A model generated the notes under the pieces. It ran no database searches and was not told where the DNA came from. It saw only the letters and a program-made list of their open reading frames with translations. Positions 62,876 to 64,000 of a stretch of 64,000 bases of DNA are shown piece by piece (the stretch's first letter is position 1; every line of letters begins with the position of its first letter). The translations under genes were made by a program, and so were the position numbers. This DNA comes from Candidatus Accumulibacter phosphatis (lineage in GTDB: Bacteria > Pseudomonadota > Gammaproteobacteria > Burkholderiales > Rhodocyclaceae): positions 62,001 through 126,000 of the forward strand of contig NZ_SPMY01000017.1 of NCBI RefSeq assembly GCF_012939955.1. The letters run 5' to 3'.

Positions 62876-63638
62876 CGAGCGCCTTACCGGCCGGGTTCTC
62901 GGCGTACCGATTGACGCTATCCGCTGGGCGCAGGCGCTTGAGCGCATTCGCCAGTGGGGGCTAGGGTATGAAAGCCGCTACGTGTGCATCTGCAATGTCC
63001 ATTCGGTGGTGACTGCCGGGCAAGACGCAGAGTTTGGTCGCGTTGTCGCGGAAGCCGACATGGCGACGCCCGACGGCGCACCCGTGGCCTGGATGCTGCG
63101 CAGACTGGGTTTCGCCGAGCAGAAGCGAATCAACGGCCCGGACCTGATGTGGAAGTATTGCGCGCAAGCTGCGGGACGCGACGAGTCGATCTTTCTCTAC
63201 GGCAGCAGCGACGAGACGCTGGCGACTTTGCAGCAGCGCTTGCGGGAAGCCTTCCCAAGTTTGAAAGTGGCCGGTGCGATTTCGCCACCCTTCCGTCCGC
63301 TCTCGGCGGAGGAGGATGCGACGGACGTTGCGCGCATCAATGCTTCTGGTGCGGGCACGGTTTGGGTGAGCCTGGGTTGCCCGAAGCAGGAAAAGTGGAT
63401 GGCGGCGCATCGCGGGCGAATCAACGCGGTGATGATCGGCGTCGGTGCGGCTTTTGACTACCACGCCGGCACCATCAAGCGCGCGCCGCTCTGGATGCAG
63501 CGTTATGGGCTCGAGTGGCTGCATCGGCTGTTTTCCGAGCCGGGCCGTCTATGGAAGCGCTACCTGCTCACAAATACCATGTTCGTCTTGCTGGCGCTTC
63601 GCCAGTTGTTGTGCCGACGCAAGGAATCAACACGTTGA
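62868..63638 (+). CDS. WecG/TagA/CpsF-family glycosyltransferase (GT26)
   Basis: 256 residues from a GTG that overlaps the previous gene by 8 bases. Family motifs: ICNVHSVVTAGQDAEF, ADMATPDGAPVAWMLRR, RINGPDLMWKYC, FLYGSSDETL, VSLGCPKQEKWMAAHRG and GVGAAFDYHAGTIKRAPLWMQRYGLEWLHRL. These enzymes are membrane-associated and usually add the second sugar (for example ManNAc or glucose-type residues) to an undecaprenyl-linked primer. Last gene of the locus seen here. No WbaP-type priming transferase is in the window. Confidence 0.94.
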   Translation: MADERLTGRVLGVPIDAIRWAQALERIRQWGLGYESRYVCICNVHSVVTAGQDAEFGRVVAEADMATPDGAPVAWMLRRLGFAEQKRINGPDLMWKYCAQAAGRDESIFLYGSSDETLATLQQRLREAFPSLKVAGAISPPFRPLSAEEDATDVARINASGAGTVWVSLGCPKQEKWMAAHRGRINAVMIGVGAAFDYHAGTIKRAPLWMQRYGLEWLHRLFSEPGRLWKRYLLTNTMFVLLALRQLLCRRKESTR

Positions 63639-64000
63639 TCGAGCGGGCACTCGTCCTGGTCGCGCAGCGCGCCAAGCCACCCCGTCTGCCATAGCCGACA
63701 CGGTTCGCCTTCCTTCGGCAATGCTAGACGCGACCAGCGCGCCATCTCGACCAGGACACCGCCAGGCAAAAAAGGCGGAACGAGAGCAGCCGAGCCTGCG
63801 ACTGCCCCGCCACGTCGCTACTCCATTCGTTGAACCCAAGAGCAGCGCCGACTGAGCCTTACCGGCAGGGCATCCCTTTCGTCGCCAGGATATGGATTCA
63901 ATCCCTGCAACAACCTCAGGGACACGACGAATTACGGCAGGGCGGTCGACCGCTTCGCTTCTGGCAATAGTCCGTTTGGACTAAGCATAATCTCCGCCGA
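63639..64000 (+). other. Right-edge region without a supported gene
   Basis: 362 bases after the last glycosyltransferase. Short open frames on both strands are compositionally biased (Arg/Ala/Pro-rich) and have no recognisable product. A fragment of another gene starting at or beyond the right edge cannot be excluded. Confidence 0.5.

Noticed and set aside
63627-63855. Short open frames at the right edge
   Set aside because: Arg/Ala-rich, mutually overlapping on both strands, no recognisable product.

Overview
The window reads as a GC-rich betaproteobacterial chromosome segment, most likely Rhodocyclales and possibly Candidatus Accumulibacter. That guess rests on gene content and order: rpsP-rimM-trmD-rplS, ilvB-ilvH-ilvC-pssA-leuA, a sigma factor-DUF3619-DUF3106-RDD operon, clpS-clpA and an XrtB-type exopolysaccharide locus. 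No rRNA, tRNA, insertion sequence or CRISPR array was recognised.

Layout. 1-6.5 kb (minus strand): a type II secretion / type IV pilus-like assembly operon (lytic transglycosylase, GspG pseudopilin, GspF, GspE, then PilM-, PilN-, PilO- and PilP-like proteins) that runs off the left edge. 6.6-12.8 kb: a secreted hypothetical protein, a mercaptopyruvate sulfurtransferase with a SpoIIAA-like protein, then xseB-ispA-dxs-folE2. 12.8-15 kb (minus): rplS-trmD-rimM-rpsP. 15-24 kb: a PilZ-like protein, wrbA, DUF2069, then leuA, pssA, ilvC, ilvH and ilvB, with palindromic repeats between them. 24-26 kb: an ECF sigma factor operon. 26-42.5 kb: lptG-lptF diverging from pepA-holC-(hypothetical)-valS, then pabBC, a TusA-like gene, a BepA-like protease, moaC, csp, clpS-clpA, rraA and an ankyrin protein.

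43.2-63.6 kb is an exopolysaccharide locus. It encodes the envelope export machinery (EpsL barrel, EpsD lipoprotein, EpsE/Wza-like, EpsF/Wzz-like, EpsG kinase-like), exosortase B with EpsI, GDP-fucose synthesis (gmd, fcl), two GT4 glycosyltransferases, a WecG/TagA-type transferase, a Wzx-like flippase fused to a small-molecule kinase domain, a polymerase/ligase, a glycoside hydrolase, and a two-domain nucleotidyltransferase-P-loop kinase. The parts add up to a Wzx/Wzy-type pathway for a polymer that probably contains fucose. No PEP-CTERM substrate of the exosortase lies in the window.

The dominant oddity is sequence-level. At least ten genes, several of them normally essential or highly conserved (trmD, leuA, pssA, clpS, clpA), carry a one-base frameshift in a short homopolymer. 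In every such case removing one base from an A or T run restores a full-length protein. The simplest reading is systematic +1 homopolymer over-calling in the assembly. The reconstructed coordinates below assume this. Two places, the exosortase gene and the middle of the glycoside hydrolase gene, are broken in ways that this does not explain.
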